64,000 bases of DNA from a virus. This document shows, in pieces, positions 32,801-42,254 of the stretch (position 1 is the first letter of the stretch; every line of letters begins with the position of its first letter). Location of the stretch: positions 1-64,000 of IMG/VR virus record IMGVR_UViG_3300002835_000027; one strand, written 5' to 3'. A model generated the notes under the pieces. It worked only from the letters and a program-made list of their open reading frames with translations, searched no databases and had not been told where the DNA came from. A program made the translations under genes and the position numbers.

Positions 32801-35800
32801 TTTAATTACCGTTAGTGATACTGAACCACTTAAATCACCAGGAACCTTATGGTTAACTTCAGATAATATTTTAAAACGTTGTGTGGAAAATGTTTGGGAA
32901 GTTTTTGATATTCTACATATTATTAATCAAGTTACTTTAACCATAGAAAATCAATTATATGAAGTTTCGTTGATTACTAATACAAAACTTGATATTTCTA
33001 CTATTTTTGGTAGTGATGATTATACTTTATTTTTCCCGCAATTAAAAATTAAATATTTAGAGTATGTTAAAACATTACAGAATTTAACTACCGTTTATGA
33101 TTATGTCGCAAGCGATGCATTTACTTGGAATTATCATTATACTGATACTCAGACGATTAGATATCAAACTCAACCGCAGAGTTGGGCTGCTAGATGGTAT
33201 GAAATATATGAATTGCAATACGGAACTGCATATCCTCATTTAGAGCCCTGGAAATTACAATCTTTTGACCGGAAACCTAGTAATTGGGATTCAGTTTATA
33301 AAGTAAATGGTCAATGGACTACTACTATGTGGGCTGATATTAAAAGTGGTAATATTAATGCTAGTATCATTAAACCAGCAAATATTACATATAAAACATA
33401 TTCAGTTATCAGTGTAAATGATACTGGGCGTACTATTGGTCAGTATCCGATAAATGCTTTATTACCACCTTATATTACAACACTAGGTTTATCACATAAT
33501 TCATTAATATCCGGTAATACGCCTCCAATTAAACGCGAGTCATTATTTGTATTCGGCCAACAACCATTACAAGAAAGAATTTGGCGCGAATCAATAGATT
33601 ACAATTACGATTTATTATATACCTTATTCCAATTACAACCATTAAAAATATTAAATAGATTTTTCAATGATAAAACGATTAATGTAAATGGTTTAAATAT
33701 CGATACTAGAACTAATAAAGTTTTATCGCATAAAGATGTTTTATTTCATGGTACGGTATTAAACGGAGTTAAATATATTAGTAATAATGTGAATCAATGG
33801 TTTATTCATGCATTAAGAATGGATTCTAATACTAATATTATCCCTCAATTTATTGATACTTGGACTAATTGGGAAGCTAAATTAACTTACCAAACTGATT
33901 CAGTAATTAATGTTAATTCACTATCAACCGATAACGAATATTTTTATATTACGAAACCGGATTATAATATCCATTTAAAAAAATCACCAAATGCTATAAA
34001 TCATTGGTTACATTCATTGGTTTTTTCATTAAATAAACCGGGCGAATATAATATAAATGCATATAATAAATTAAAATCGCCAGTAGCGGATGGTGCTGAT
34101 TGGGAATTCCGATTAGATACGTTAGTTATGGATAGTGGGCCTATAGCCTATTATGATGTTCGCAAATATTATATGATCGATATAATTACATATAATAATC
34201 CACAAGATACTAACCCTAGATCGACATTTAAAATTGCGAAATATAATGATGATGGTATTTTAACGCCAGTTCCAGAAATAAATTTACCTTGGATTAATAC
34301 GGATACGGTAAATATTAATTATGATTCTGCTTCTATTAAATCAGATCAAGCATATCATGTATTTAAGTATAATAATACGGATAGATATTACTTATCGGAA
34401 TTAAATACAGAGTTAAATACTTACGGACCAGTTAATTTATTTGATCAGTTAGTTTGTTATACTGAAGCTCAATTAAATACTGGAACTATACAACCAAACG
34501 ATTATGATTTAAAATATAATGCCGCGACTGGTAAAATAATGCAGTATAGATTAATGTCTGATGTTTGGGTTTCTTACTCATCGACTACTAATCAATTTAT
34601 TATACCAGCAACAAATGTTAATATTATTTTAATTAATAATAATCAATTAGTTAATCCATCATTATATACCGTCGATACTAATAAAATTACATTATCACCG
34701 AATTTAATTATTAATAATTTAGTTATTAGATTAGAAGTACCTAATGGTTCTACAATAGAAGAACGCCGTGATGAATTTTATGCATTAAATTCAGTTCATA
34801 GTCCGTTATTATGGAAACATATATCAATCGATAAGAAAACGATTAAACATATCATTGCACCAATTACTATTACTGGCGTCCAAAACGTCATTAATTTTAT
34901 TGATGGGTATGCTGCGATGTTAAATGATTATGGTTTTATATTTAATGATTATGAACGGCCAAGATTTGATCCGACCTATACCGATCGAGTAATTGGTTGG
35001 CAGTTAGAAATTGAAAAGTTTATAGATAAAGTATGGATTGGATTTAATACTGATTACAATACTACCGCTTCTAAAATTAATAATATATTCGAATTTAATG
35101 AAATATACGATTATATCGATGTTAATCCATTTAAATATGGTTTTTGGGTTAATACACCAAAAGGTATTATTTCAAATATTTTAACTGGCTCGTATAAAGA
35201 TATTCATCTTACCCCATTAATTTATGATAATCATGGTAATGCTATAGCAACGTCAGATAATTTAAGTATTTTACGAACTGATAAATTAACTGCAATTACT
35301 CACCCAGTAATAGAAACTAATTATATTGGTGGGGCTAAAATATTCATAGATTATTACGAACATATTATTACCTTTAATGATTATACTACTAATTTAAATT
35401 TACTGTATGATTCATTTTTGGGATTAAATACCGAGCGAATTAATATATCGTTATTTAAACATTACGAAACAACTAAAAGACCGAATTTGGGTGGGTGTTT
35501 TTTAAGTAATGATATTATGGTAGATAATTTAGAATCTAGTATAACTAACGTAGCCTCATTTTACGATTCGTATGCAAATACAGAAACTAAAAAGCATATT
35601 AAAGATGCTCGGGCGGTGTTAGGATATAATAATATAGATTATCTAAATAAATTGGATTCTAAATCTAAATTTTTATTCTGGAAAGGCCTAATACACAATA
35701 AGGGATCTAATAGTAGTGTTTATACATATGCTCAAATGAGTAATATGAATCGAGTAGATATTGATGAAATTTGGTCGTATAAAACCAGCAATTACGGTAG

Positions 35801-38024
35801 TAAACAACCAATCGAACAATATATTAATATTTTCGAATCCGATGTTTATAAAAATAAAATTAGATATCTATTTGATGATTCATATACTAGCTCTACTGAT
35901 AATTTTACTCAGATAAAAACAACAGATATAACTAGATGGAACGAAGTTACTACGAATAGTAATGGTATTATGGATTGTGTTTTAACTAATGCGACTAGAT
36001 ACCTATTTAATCCTAGAGCTAAGCAATCAGAACCGGTTAGTATTTCTAAATATGACGATTTAACCAATAATGTTTATTACTTACCACTAAAAAATCATTG
36101 TGAGTATTGTGAATTATACGTAGAATTAAATTACGATAATTTAACGACCTTAAATTATTCATCGGGTGAAATAATTATTCCAGATTATGTTTATGGTACT
36201 AATATGATAACAGTATTAGTCGACGGTATAAAGCAACAAGTAACAGAAATATTAAATAACGGAACATTTATTTCTAATAAAATTATTATTCCTACTATTA
36301 CTGATGCTAAAAAAATATCGATTATTTACGGTCGAGGAAAATTAGTAAAAGATTTACATTATACTCAACTACGAACAAATTTAATTAGATTTTTATCATT
36401 TACTAATACAAGTAACATGTATAGTATGCCGGCGGCGTTAAATAATCATTGTGATTTATTAGATGTTCATTTATATAATATTAATCATTTAAATTATAGT
36501 GCGAATATAGTAGATACTAAACAAAATATTATAGTTACATCATTACCTTATTTTAATCCAGTATTAGGTGTTTATAATCAAAAAATATCGTCGGTAGATT
36601 ATATTGCAAATACGGATCCTGCAAATTATACTGATTCATTTTGGAATAAACCAGAAGTTGGAATGAAATGGGTTGATACATCTGACGTGGGATATTATTG
36701 TTATAATGATCCTGCAGTTTATCCAAATATTAACGATCGGATTGCATTATGGGGTTTGACGACTGAATGGAGTCATATAACTTGTTATGAATGGGTTGAA
36801 TCACCAATTATACCATCGGAGTGGGATACGTATGTTCAATTAGGAACTAGTATTAATACTGAAAATGATTTAAAATTTGTAGGCAAACCATTAACTGTAT
36901 TATATAAAAGAACTAGAGCTTCGGAAATTGATAGTTGGAGTGATTGGTATATAGAAAGAAATACTTATCAGATAATCAATGCTTACGATTATTGGTCTAC
37001 TATTACTTCTAATAATGGTTCACTTACATTCAAAGTAACCTTAGATATTAATTCAGCGATTGATAATTATTATGTTTATGTTAATGAAATTAAATATGAT
37101 AAGTATGAAGTATTCGCAATTGATAATAAATTAACATCTATTACAGTTCATGGTTTAAGTGATAAGGATACCGTCAAATTAATTAGATTTGCTGATACGC
37201 CGACTGCTGATGAAATTAATCAGGCTAATCCGACTGGATTATTTGATTATATTCACGGATATAAATTTAATGTCGTTAAATCGTATGATGATGTTGGAGA
37301 AAATGCAACTTATAAGTATTATTTTTGGGTAACTAATCAAATTAGTAGATTATCTAATGATATATCAACAACGGATATTGAAAAATTATTCCTACACAAT
37401 AATAACGCGTATAGATTTTATGTAGATACTAATAAATGGGTATTAGCCGGATTAAATAACATAATTAAATATGATAATTTTTCATTACAGATTATAAAAA
37501 ATTATGCATTAAATTCATTAAATCCATACATTGAAAATACTCATAATAATTATAGTGAATGGCAATTACTTAGAACTTATAGTATAGAAAAAATTCCAAA
37601 AACATTATGGGTAAAATTAATTGAATCTATGATTGAACGCAAATTAAATAGCACAGCAACCGTTCCATTATATAGTAAAATTATATTCGATAATACGAAC
37701 GGAACAAATACTAGATTTGGATTAAATGACGGTCAAACTTTAGGTAATTCAAAATTACTAATTAAATCGATAACTGATTTATTATATGACGCTAATTTTG
37801 ATATTGCAAATCGAGATTCATTTTTTGAAAATTATAATTTTAATAATCAATTGAATATTATTACTACTATGAATCACATTTATGATAATTTCGATGCAAA
37901 ATTAGTAAATGAAATATTCTTTCATTTAATTAAAGATACTTTAACTTGTTCTAATAATTTAAATGGTTTATTAAAAACATCAATGATTGTATTAGATTGC
38001 GAAATGACAATGGGGTTTGTATAA
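29883..38024 (+). CDS. Giant virion structural protein (baseplate/tail-associated), 2,713 residues
   Basis: The largest gene of the window, about one eighth of it. The N-terminal 220 residues contain motifs I recall from very large structural proteins of T4-like marine phages: I-N-R-F-L-T-K-E-D-G-K-T-V, then F-R-D-A-F-Q-L-Q-P-L-L-Y and I-D-I-D-K-F-V-N-F-A-D-Y-Y-W. The rest is a long series of beta-rich Asn/Tyr/Ile/Thr-rich segments without an enzyme motif that I can see. Several copies of a motif like Y-V-Y-V-N-E-I-K-Y-D-K-Y or V-Q-V-Y-I-N-G-I-R-Q-Y suggest repeated beta-hairpin modules. The ATG is preferred over an upstream TTG that would lie at the transcript start. The stop overlaps the next start (TAATG). 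A baseplate-rim or fibre-network role is inference. Confidence 0.65.
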   Translation: MSENFDYRIDYLKVDELLPINVQTDIITSSFNNGINRFLTKEDGKTVSGIIGRKYGTQYHIIGNTINQIFISLDYTDIFITGFNFNIYNSINSGNYTVVSSSYIKETDRTVITIANDLQLTADNTLFGFIGLPNKTEQNKITETDTFRDAFQLQPLLYSESATENHITSIEDIWRKLDILGIDIDRFDKWGKCEQFTFAPPIDIDKFVNFADYYWTGDTDTEPNYITINNKLTRIQSKINKIYLFKSKNPSDTSLDAEADLLITARNKIITEIESIVRPASWDSKIIIPKYQWIDENKWKHKSDLEGEIYAYKAKLPIIEYFDDLEINEWTYTKHNWMYRSDSTAPWITVDQGPTDNELSIRFPIIGNDNTTFTVEGNHTNVFVAGYQFTVSESVNSGVFKVISSSFTANTTIITVEAYLNISLPSLLDFYSKTEFFGVVGQYYGIISPATTSLGDKWEGLYTHWMWVSKELPVPINHQEPITQLSYKYVIPDFGYGIVYDNEDGMDYGYDGVARFTAPINYILDTDDIQVYINGIRQYGTYIESVSTNTSHFDIPKLDVDHFDAPDEPFSILTNCIDIIIPLYKDDTILVKVGPAVNSDINRHGNYVRVYNEKALGDTPVIRLRNLIEYRIHEQVKIKPNQYLNFDIYKPDGTTDKSANNIFKYKEDLISKINETLEVRTEIHSNNYAFENLLAKDNALYCYNNNGVLNTVWQKCLTDYIPKKVNAYRQADFNGVWELPEPMRLNIYNECRNDISYQNLRPHFNNILSLQTGSDNNLKNISTASNIITLPNKYLYDGGNIKIFNNQYAVLLSMMHTDIISFKTVLTRVKTQYANNLKNIKLTTLKNHPAEDMWSILAKNRPLNNSEVYDLIISMIIKYSTFNADLTKIFGDSTSYKEILENGITVGKGVKSWVATLPVLGFKKPTTPILLVDPILNINKIRHHDGHYSTTILTSDDLTTIRYNIQTNSSLDNLITVSDTEPLKSPGTLWLTSDNILKRCVENVWEVFDILHIINQVTLTIENQLYEVSLITNTKLDISTIFGSDDYTLFFPQLKIKYLEYVKTLQNLTTVYDYVASDAFTWNYHYTDTQTIRYQTQPQSWAARWYEIYELQYGTAYPHLEPWKLQSFDRKPSNWDSVYKVNGQWTTTMWADIKSGNINASIIKPANITYKTYSVISVNDTGRTIGQYPINALLPPYITTLGLSHNSLISGNTPPIKRESLFVFGQQPLQERIWRESIDYNYDLLYTLFQLQPLKILNRFFNDKTINVNGLNIDTRTNKVLSHKDVLFHGTVLNGVKYISNNVNQWFIHALRMDSNTNIIPQFIDTWTNWEAKLTYQTDSVINVNSLSTDNEYFYITKPDYNIHLKKSPNAINHWLHSLVFSLNKPGEYNINAYNKLKSPVADGADWEFRLDTLVMDSGPIAYYDVRKYYMIDIITYNNPQDTNPRSTFKIAKYNDDGILTPVPEINLPWINTDTVNINYDSASIKSDQAYHVFKYNNTDRYYLSELNTELNTYGPVNLFDQLVCYTEAQLNTGTIQPNDYDLKYNAATGKIMQYRLMSDVWVSYSSTTNQFIIPATNVNIILINNNQLVNPSLYTVDTNKITLSPNLIINNLVIRLEVPNGSTIEERRDEFYALNSVHSPLLWKHISIDKKTIKHIIAPITITGVQNVINFIDGYAAMLNDYGFIFNDYERPRFDPTYTDRVIGWQLEIEKFIDKVWIGFNTDYNTTASKINNIFEFNEIYDYIDVNPFKYGFWVNTPKGIISNILTGSYKDIHLTPLIYDNHGNAIATSDNLSILRTDKLTAITHPVIETNYIGGAKIFIDYYEHIITFNDYTTNLNLLYDSFLGLNTERINISLFKHYETTKRPNLGGCFLSNDIMVDNLESSITNVASFYDSYANTETKKHIKDARAVLGYNNIDYLNKLDSKSKFLFWKGLIHNKGSNSSVYTYAQMSNMNRVDIDEIWSYKTSNYGSKQPIEQYINIFESDVYKNKIRYLFDDSYTSSTDNFTQIKTTDITRWNEVTTNSNGIMDCVLTNATRYLFNPRAKQSEPVSISKYDDLTNNVYYLPLKNHCEYCELYVELNYDNLTTLNYSSGEIIIPDYVYGTNMITVLVDGIKQQVTEILNNGTFISNKIIIPTITDAKKISIIYGRGKLVKDLHYTQLRTNLIRFLSFTNTSNMYSMPAALNNHCDLLDVHLYNINHLNYSANIVDTKQNIIVTSLPYFNPVLGVYNQKISSVDYIANTDPANYTDSFWNKPEVGMKWVDTSDVGYYCYNDPAVYPNINDRIALWGLTTEWSHITCYEWVESPIIPSEWDTYVQLGTSINTENDLKFVGKPLTVLYKRTRASEIDSWSDWYIERNTYQIINAYDYWSTITSNNGSLTFKVTLDINSAIDNYYVYVNEIKYDKYEVFAIDNKLTSITVHGLSDKDTVKLIRFADTPTADEINQANPTGLFDYIHGYKFNVVKSYDDVGENATYKYYFWVTNQISRLSNDISTTDIEKLFLHNNNAYRFYVDTNKWVLAGLNNIIKYDNFSLQIIKNYALNSLNPYIENTHNNYSEWQLLRTYSIEKIPKTLWVKLIESMIERKLNSTATVPLYSKIIFDNTNGTNTRFGLNDGQTLGNSKLLIKSITDLLYDANFDIANRDSFFENYNFNNQLNIITTMNHIYDNFDAKLVNEIFFHLIKDTLTCSNNLNGLLKTSMIVLDCEMTMGFV

Positions 38025-38860
38025 TGATATCAAAAATGAATCCGAAGTATAAAATACCGACTGATGAATTAGATCATTTAGTAGATTATATTAACGATAT
38101 TAAACCATTTAGAACTAAATTAGCTGATATTGTATGTACATTTACGTTCGTAGAACATGCATATGCATATGCATCAGAGACTTGTAATTCAGTCGTTGAT
38201 TTTATTATGGATTATCATTTAGATCCCGAAGCTGGGTATGCTGAAGAACGATTCGTTTACGTAGATTATGATGATAATACCTCTGCAAAAATACCAAATG
38301 TTGCTTCTGGTTATGAGGAATGGGGTTTTAGTGCGGATCATTTCGATGGATTGGTTCGAGTTGAAGATTATGTTCCTAGTTCACCAACTACTATTAAAAC
38401 AAGCTTTAAAGAGCAATTGATTATCGATACTTCTAGAACAATACAAGATGGTTTTGATATTGAAGCTTCGGATACTGATCTATTTGATTCGATTAATTTA
38501 GGAACATTACCGGCAGTCAAACCAACTCCGGTATTAATATTACCAGATGAATCGGATCCTTTTGCGGATATGTTCGAACCATTAGTAATTCCGACTCCTG
38601 TAGTAGCTGCATTCTCAGCATTCGCATTTAATGAATTTGATTCAGCAATGGAACCAGTATTATTAACAGCGAGTGATACTTTAATTTTAAGTGAGTTATT
38701 CGATGATGGTGAGTTTGGAAATATAGTTTCTACTTATACTGGATTGATTGATCAAGTAGCATTTGATGATGGTGATTTTGATCGAGTAATAACGGACGTA
38801 CTAACATTAAATGATAGTACGTTCGATACTGATTTTATTAGAGTATTGTTTAACGAATAA
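38024..38860 (+). CDS. Acidic structural protein, partner of the giant gene
   Basis: A 278-residue protein starting at the ATG that overlaps the preceding stop; a TTG 27 bases upstream is in frame but lies inside the giant gene. The N-terminal segment L-D-H-L-V-D-Y-I-N-D-I-K-P-F-R-T-K-L resembles a short domain seen in other phage structural proteins. The rest is strongly acidic (F-D-D-G-E-F-G, F-D-D-G-D-F-D-R) with no basic patch, and rich in D-x-F-D repeats. Translational coupling suggests it is made in proportion to the giant protein, perhaps as its chaperone or partner. Its stop directly abuts the stop of the convergent gene. Confidence 0.6.
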   Translation: MISKMNPKYKIPTDELDHLVDYINDIKPFRTKLADIVCTFTFVEHAYAYASETCNSVVDFIMDYHLDPEAGYAEERFVYVDYDDNTSAKIPNVASGYEEWGFSADHFDGLVRVEDYVPSSPTTIKTSFKEQLIIDTSRTIQDGFDIEASDTDLFDSINLGTLPAVKPTPVLILPDESDPFADMFEPLVIPTPVVAAFSAFAFNEFDSAMEPVLLTASDTLILSELFDDGEFGNIVSTYTGLIDQVAFDDGDFDRVITDVLTLNDSTFDTDFIRVLFNE

Positions 38861-39259
38861 TTATTTGCGATTTTGACTAGATGCCATTTTAATTTGAATA
38901 GAATTAATCATTTCACTATAAATGGCATCTTGCGATTTTAAACGCTCAATATCATGTTGGATTTCAGTTAATTGGGTAATTTTATCATCACTTGATTTTA
39001 ATTGACTTTCTAATGCAATTATTCTATTTTCTAGCATATTATATTGAGTTATTATAGCAACGACTACACTAACAATCTGAAATAGTAATGCTGGGCTAAT
39101 ATGCAATGATTCAAGCGACCACGATTTATTTGTTTTTTGTTTTTCGTTATGTTTTTCAATAATTTCTTCGACTAAATCTTCTGTATCTTCATACTGCTGT
39201 TTAGTCAAACTAACTTCGTTAGAATTATTGATTTTTCGTCTATCGATTCCATCGAACAT
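38861..39259 (-). CDS. Single-pass membrane protein with coiled coil
   Basis: A 132-residue protein with a polar N-terminal part of about 50 residues, one membrane segment (I-S-P-A-L-L-F-Q-I-V-S-V-V-V-A-I-I) at about 54-75 and a C-terminal coiled coil (L-E-N-R-I-I-A-L-E-S-Q-L-K-S-S then I-Q-H-D-I-E-R-L-K-S). AGGAGG is 8 bases before the ATG chosen; an in-frame GTG directly upstream is the alternative. It is 13 bases downstream of the beta-barrel gene and in the same minus-strand unit. It could be an inner-membrane anchor of an envelope-spanning assembly or a spanin-like protein, but no lipobox partner is visible. Confidence 0.6.
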   Translation of the reverse strand: MFDGIDRRKINNSNEVSLTKQQYEDTEDLVEEIIEKHNEKQKTNKSWSLESLHISPALLFQIVSVVVAIITQYNMLENRIIALESQLKSSDDKITQLTEIQHDIERLKSQDAIYSEMINSIQIKMASSQNRK

Positions 39260-39272
39260 CACATCATCCTCC

Positions 39273-40316
39273 TTAAAACATATATGTAATTGATGTAAGT
39301 ATAGTATTTATATCTCGATGTATAGGATCGGTATAATTAAAATTCCAATTGTTAGTTATCGTTCGATGATATTCTATTGCTACAGTTATATTATTAAAAG
39401 TATCAGCTACACCCACAAATGCATCGAATAATTTAGTAGTATCGTTTTCTCGATATCCATATGATTCACCAATATAAGTTTTCCATTTATCTATAAAATT
39501 ATAAGATACGGTCGAATATTGGCCTACTACATTAGTTGATGCATTTAGTTGTCTATACGTAACTTCACTCTGAATTTTAAAATCGTCAATTATTTGCTGA
39601 ATACCAAAAAAATGCATATGTTGATAGGTATTTAAATCAATAATTTGTTTAAAAAATGGAGGGTTGATATTATTTACTGTACCTTCCGAATCGGTATATG
39701 AATATCGTATAACAGTATCATCGTAACATATTTTAGCATTAAATCCGAATGCTATATTACCTTTTACTATAAATGAAAAACCGGGATCATAAACATCAAT
39801 TAATGGGTTATCTATTACTGGTTTACCGACGTACGCTTTTAATTTTAAATGCAATCTATCATTAACCTGAATATTATCATTTATTGCTAACCCGTCTACT
39901 ATATCTGGTAAATTTAAATATCGTCTAGGATCGTAAGTGCTTAATGGTAATAAAATAGAGCCATTTATAAATGAATTAGTTGTCGAAGTATTAATAAATC
40001 CGACTGGAATAGTCATGCGTCCAAAATTTAATTCGAATTGATTGGTATCGGTCGTATATATCGCCGTCGATATCATTAATCGTCGCAACGGATTATATGG
40101 ATTATTAGAAACTTGGGATGATAAAATCCACGAATTATTTGAAATATCTCCGTTTATTACTACACTAAAATCATTATTGCTAGGATTGATATCGCTAGTA
40201 GCATAGCCGTAATTAACAAAACCGGACATATTAATAAGATAATCTTTATAGTTATAGGTTATACCATAACTATTAACTGATAAACTAATCAGTAATATTA
40301 ATAATTTGTACTTCAT
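39273..40316 (-). CDS. Predicted outer-membrane beta-barrel (porin-like) with signal peptide
   Basis: A 347-residue protein with a clear signal peptide (residues 1-18, K-Y-K-L-L-I-L-L-I-S-L-S, cleavage near S-Y-G). The mature part is a series of amphipathic beta strands ending in T-S-I-T-Y-M-F; a C-terminal Phe is the BAM recognition feature of outer-membrane barrels. Motifs such as F-G-R-M-T-I-P-V-G-F and G-F-N-A-K-I-C-Y are porin-like. The start lies inside the 3' end of the upstream phosphate-binding-like gene (32-base overlap), so the two are coupled. Phage-encoded outer-membrane barrels are rare; it may change host permeability or block superinfection. Barrel topology is by eye. Confidence 0.7.
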   Translation of the reverse strand: MKYKLLILLISLSVNSYGITYNYKDYLINMSGFVNYGYATSDINPSNNDFSVVINGDISNNSWILSSQVSNNPYNPLRRLMISTAIYTTDTNQFELNFGRMTIPVGFINTSTTNSFINGSILLPLSTYDPRRYLNLPDIVDGLAINDNIQVNDRLHLKLKAYVGKPVIDNPLIDVYDPGFSFIVKGNIAFGFNAKICYDDTVIRYSYTDSEGTVNNINPPFFKQIIDLNTYQHMHFFGIQQIIDDFKIQSEVTYRQLNASTNVVGQYSTVSYNFIDKWKTYIGESYGYRENDTTKLFDAFVGVADTFNNITVAIEYHRTITNNWNFNYTDPIHRDINTILTSITYMF

Positions 40317-40704
40317 TGCTATTCTTCATCGTATCGGTTGAAAGTATGTACGTGATCGCACCACTAATATGTTTAACAATATCTATGGCTTCAGCCATAG
40401 ATTTTACTACTATAACATGTTTAGCGTCACCTTGTAATATTTTATCATTAACAACCACATTAAAATTATATGGCGTTATTCTCAATATCGAAGATACAAA
40501 TAATAAATGTAACGGATCTTCGAATGATATAAATACGGGAGTAATAGGAATACCATTATTCCAGTACTGTGTTTTCAACATAAATATAGATTGAACTTCG
40601 TACCGGTATAATTTTTTTTGTGGAATGGCTGGATTATTGATAATAATAACATCACCCCATACATTGAGAGACATTACCAACAATAATATGGCAATCACTT
40701 TCAT
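40285..40704 (-). CDS. Periplasmic phosphate-binding-like protein (small PstS-type)
   Basis: A 139-residue exported protein with a signal peptide (M-K-V-I-A-I-L-L-L-V-M-S-L-N-V-W-G). The mature sequence follows the short PstS-like periplasmic family: V-I-I-I-N-N-P after the cleavage site, V-Q-S-I-F-M-L-K-T-Q-Y-W-N-N-G-I-P-I-T-P-V (matching the usual I-F-L-G-K-x-x-x-W-x-D-G-x-P-I-x-x-V), then an A-I-D-I-V-K-H-I-S-G-A-I-T-Y-I end corresponding to V-x-x-x-P-G-A-I-G-Y-V. Such proteins occur next to barrel genes in marine bacteria. Ligand residues cannot be checked. The ATG is preferred to the GTG immediately before it. It is the first gene of the envelope cassette. Confidence 0.65.
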   Translation of the reverse strand: MKVIAILLLVMSLNVWGDVIIINNPAIPQKKLYRYEVQSIFMLKTQYWNNGIPITPVFISFEDPLHLLFVSSILRITPYNFNVVVNDKILQGDAKHVIVVKSMAEAIDIVKHISGAITYILSTDTMKNSNEVQIINITD

Positions 40705-40775
40705 CACCTAATATCCTTTTATGTGAAAAAATTAATTTAAAGTGTATATCGTTATGATATCGCAATTGATGTATG

Positions 40776-40783
40776 TATAAATA
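40776..40783 (+). promoter_or_regulatory. T4-type late promoter
   Basis: A perfect TATAAATATA lies 74 bases upstream of the plus-strand tail protein gene. No obvious promoter for the divergent minus-strand envelope cassette was found in the same 150-base gap. Confidence 0.7.
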
Positions 40784-40857
40784 TAATAATACATTAGATA
40801 TATTACATATTTATCAAAACACTAGATAAATCCCGAATTAAATTTGCGAGTATACAA

Positions 40858-42228
40858 ATGAAGCTACCATTTAGACAAGGTATCGTTAAATATACGGTGG
40901 ATAATAATAAAACACCGACCTTCCTTTATACAGATAACCGCAGTAATTATATTTCATTAACTGCAAAAATTAACAATGTTTTAATTGCATTTGCACATAA
41001 TGATGTTAATTACTTATATGAGGAAACAACCAATATTGCGAATGCATGGGGTCCGTTTGCTAACAATATAAAATATTGGATGTATTGGGATATCGATGTA
41101 AAAACTGGATTTCGCTCATTTGGTAGTACCGCTATTGAACCAGTAATTGGTTCAACTCCGCCGGCTGTTAAAAAAATATCAGAATATGGTAATGCCGCAT
41201 TAATTGATATTGATACTCATTGGTTCGATTTAACTAGAACTGGCATGTATGTTTGGGATGGCGAACATTGGATTAATAAAATTCGATTATTTGCCGGAAC
41301 TTATCATAATATGGCTATCACGACATATGCCTTATCATCACAAGTTGGTATATTTAATGATTGTGATGCGGGTTTTATTATTTTTAATGATAATAATACA
41401 CCTAGACATAGAGCTAGAGATGATGGGACTTATAAGTTTTTAACATCGGATACTCCATTCTACGAATCAGGTTTGATGACTGATTCAGTAAGTTTGCAAC
41501 CAATTATAAAATTTAATAAAGCAACCGAAATTATACCGAGATATAGTTTAGTCGCACTAACAACAAATAGTAATATTAAATTAGCGTCGTGGGATGATAC
41601 TGAATATAATGCAGCTATTGGTATTACTCAGCTTAATTTGGGCGTAAATGAAACTGGATTGGTTTATAATCATATTTACGTAAAAAATCCGGCTTGGAAT
41701 TGGGTTGGTTTATTAAACGAACCGATTTATTTGGGGTTAGATGGTCAAATTTCGACCACTCCGCCAGTAACTGGTTTTACTCAACGAGTCGGCACCATAG
41801 TTTCGTTAGATACTGTTTATATTGATACTACATTTCAAGTAGTTTATAATGATGTTGCGTTAGGTAGCAGCGTCGTACCATTAAGTTTTGATACGATAAA
41901 TGGTAAATTATATACTTCGTTTATAAATGATACTCATCAATCTAGTTTCATTTCATATTTAGTTTACGGAAATTCTTATAGACAACGAAAACCAAATAAT
42001 GTATGGATTTTAGTTCATGATTCGAAATTACCTAACTTTTTAGTTCAAGTTTATGATGATATGGGGGCAGTAATTTTACCCGAAAATATTCAGCATACAA
42101 CTAAAATTATTTCTATTACTGATAATAATACGATTCCAAAAATTAATCGTGACGTTCCGGCTAGTCATACCATCGTCATTACGTTCAGCAAAAAAGTCTC
42201 TGGTATCGCCCAGTTATTTTTATTTTAA
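40858..42228 (+). CDS. Tail fibre/structural protein, copy A of a paralogous pair
   Basis: A 456-residue protein closely related to the next gene. Shared N-terminal motifs are F-R-Q-G-I-V-K, V-L-I-A-F-A-H-N-D-V-N-Y-L-Y-E-E, A-W-G-P-F and Y-W-M-Y-W-D-I, followed by H-W-F-D and M-Y-V-W-D-G-E-H-W. The middle contains a beta-rich region (R-Y-S-L-V-A-L-T-T, V-G-T-I-V-S-L-D-T-V). The C-terminus ends with a roughly 70-residue module (W-I-L-V-H-D-S, V-Q-V-Y-D-D-M-G-A-V-I-L-P-E-N-I, I-V-I-T-F-S-K-K-V-S-G-I-A-Q) that recurs in several genes downstream. A fibre or adhesin role is inferred. Confidence 0.6.
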   Translation: MKLPFRQGIVKYTVDNNKTPTFLYTDNRSNYISLTAKINNVLIAFAHNDVNYLYEETTNIANAWGPFANNIKYWMYWDIDVKTGFRSFGSTAIEPVIGSTPPAVKKISEYGNAALIDIDTHWFDLTRTGMYVWDGEHWINKIRLFAGTYHNMAITTYALSSQVGIFNDCDAGFIIFNDNNTPRHRARDDGTYKFLTSDTPFYESGLMTDSVSLQPIIKFNKATEIIPRYSLVALTTNSNIKLASWDDTEYNAAIGITQLNLGVNETGLVYNHIYVKNPAWNWVGLLNEPIYLGLDGQISTTPPVTGFTQRVGTIVSLDTVYIDTTFQVVYNDVALGSSVVPLSFDTINGKLYTSFINDTHQSSFISYLVYGNSYRQRKPNNVWILVHDSKLPNFLVQVYDDMGAVILPENIQHTTKIISITDNNTIPKINRDVPASHTIVITFSKKVSGIAQLFLF

Positions 42229-42254
42229 TAAATTTGTAAAATAAGGTCTACCAC

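Noticed and set aside
37997-38023. TTG start for the acidic protein inside the giant gene
   Set aside because: The ATG overlapping the stop codon (TAATG) is the common coupling form in this genome, and the extra nine residues are coded by the tail of the giant gene.
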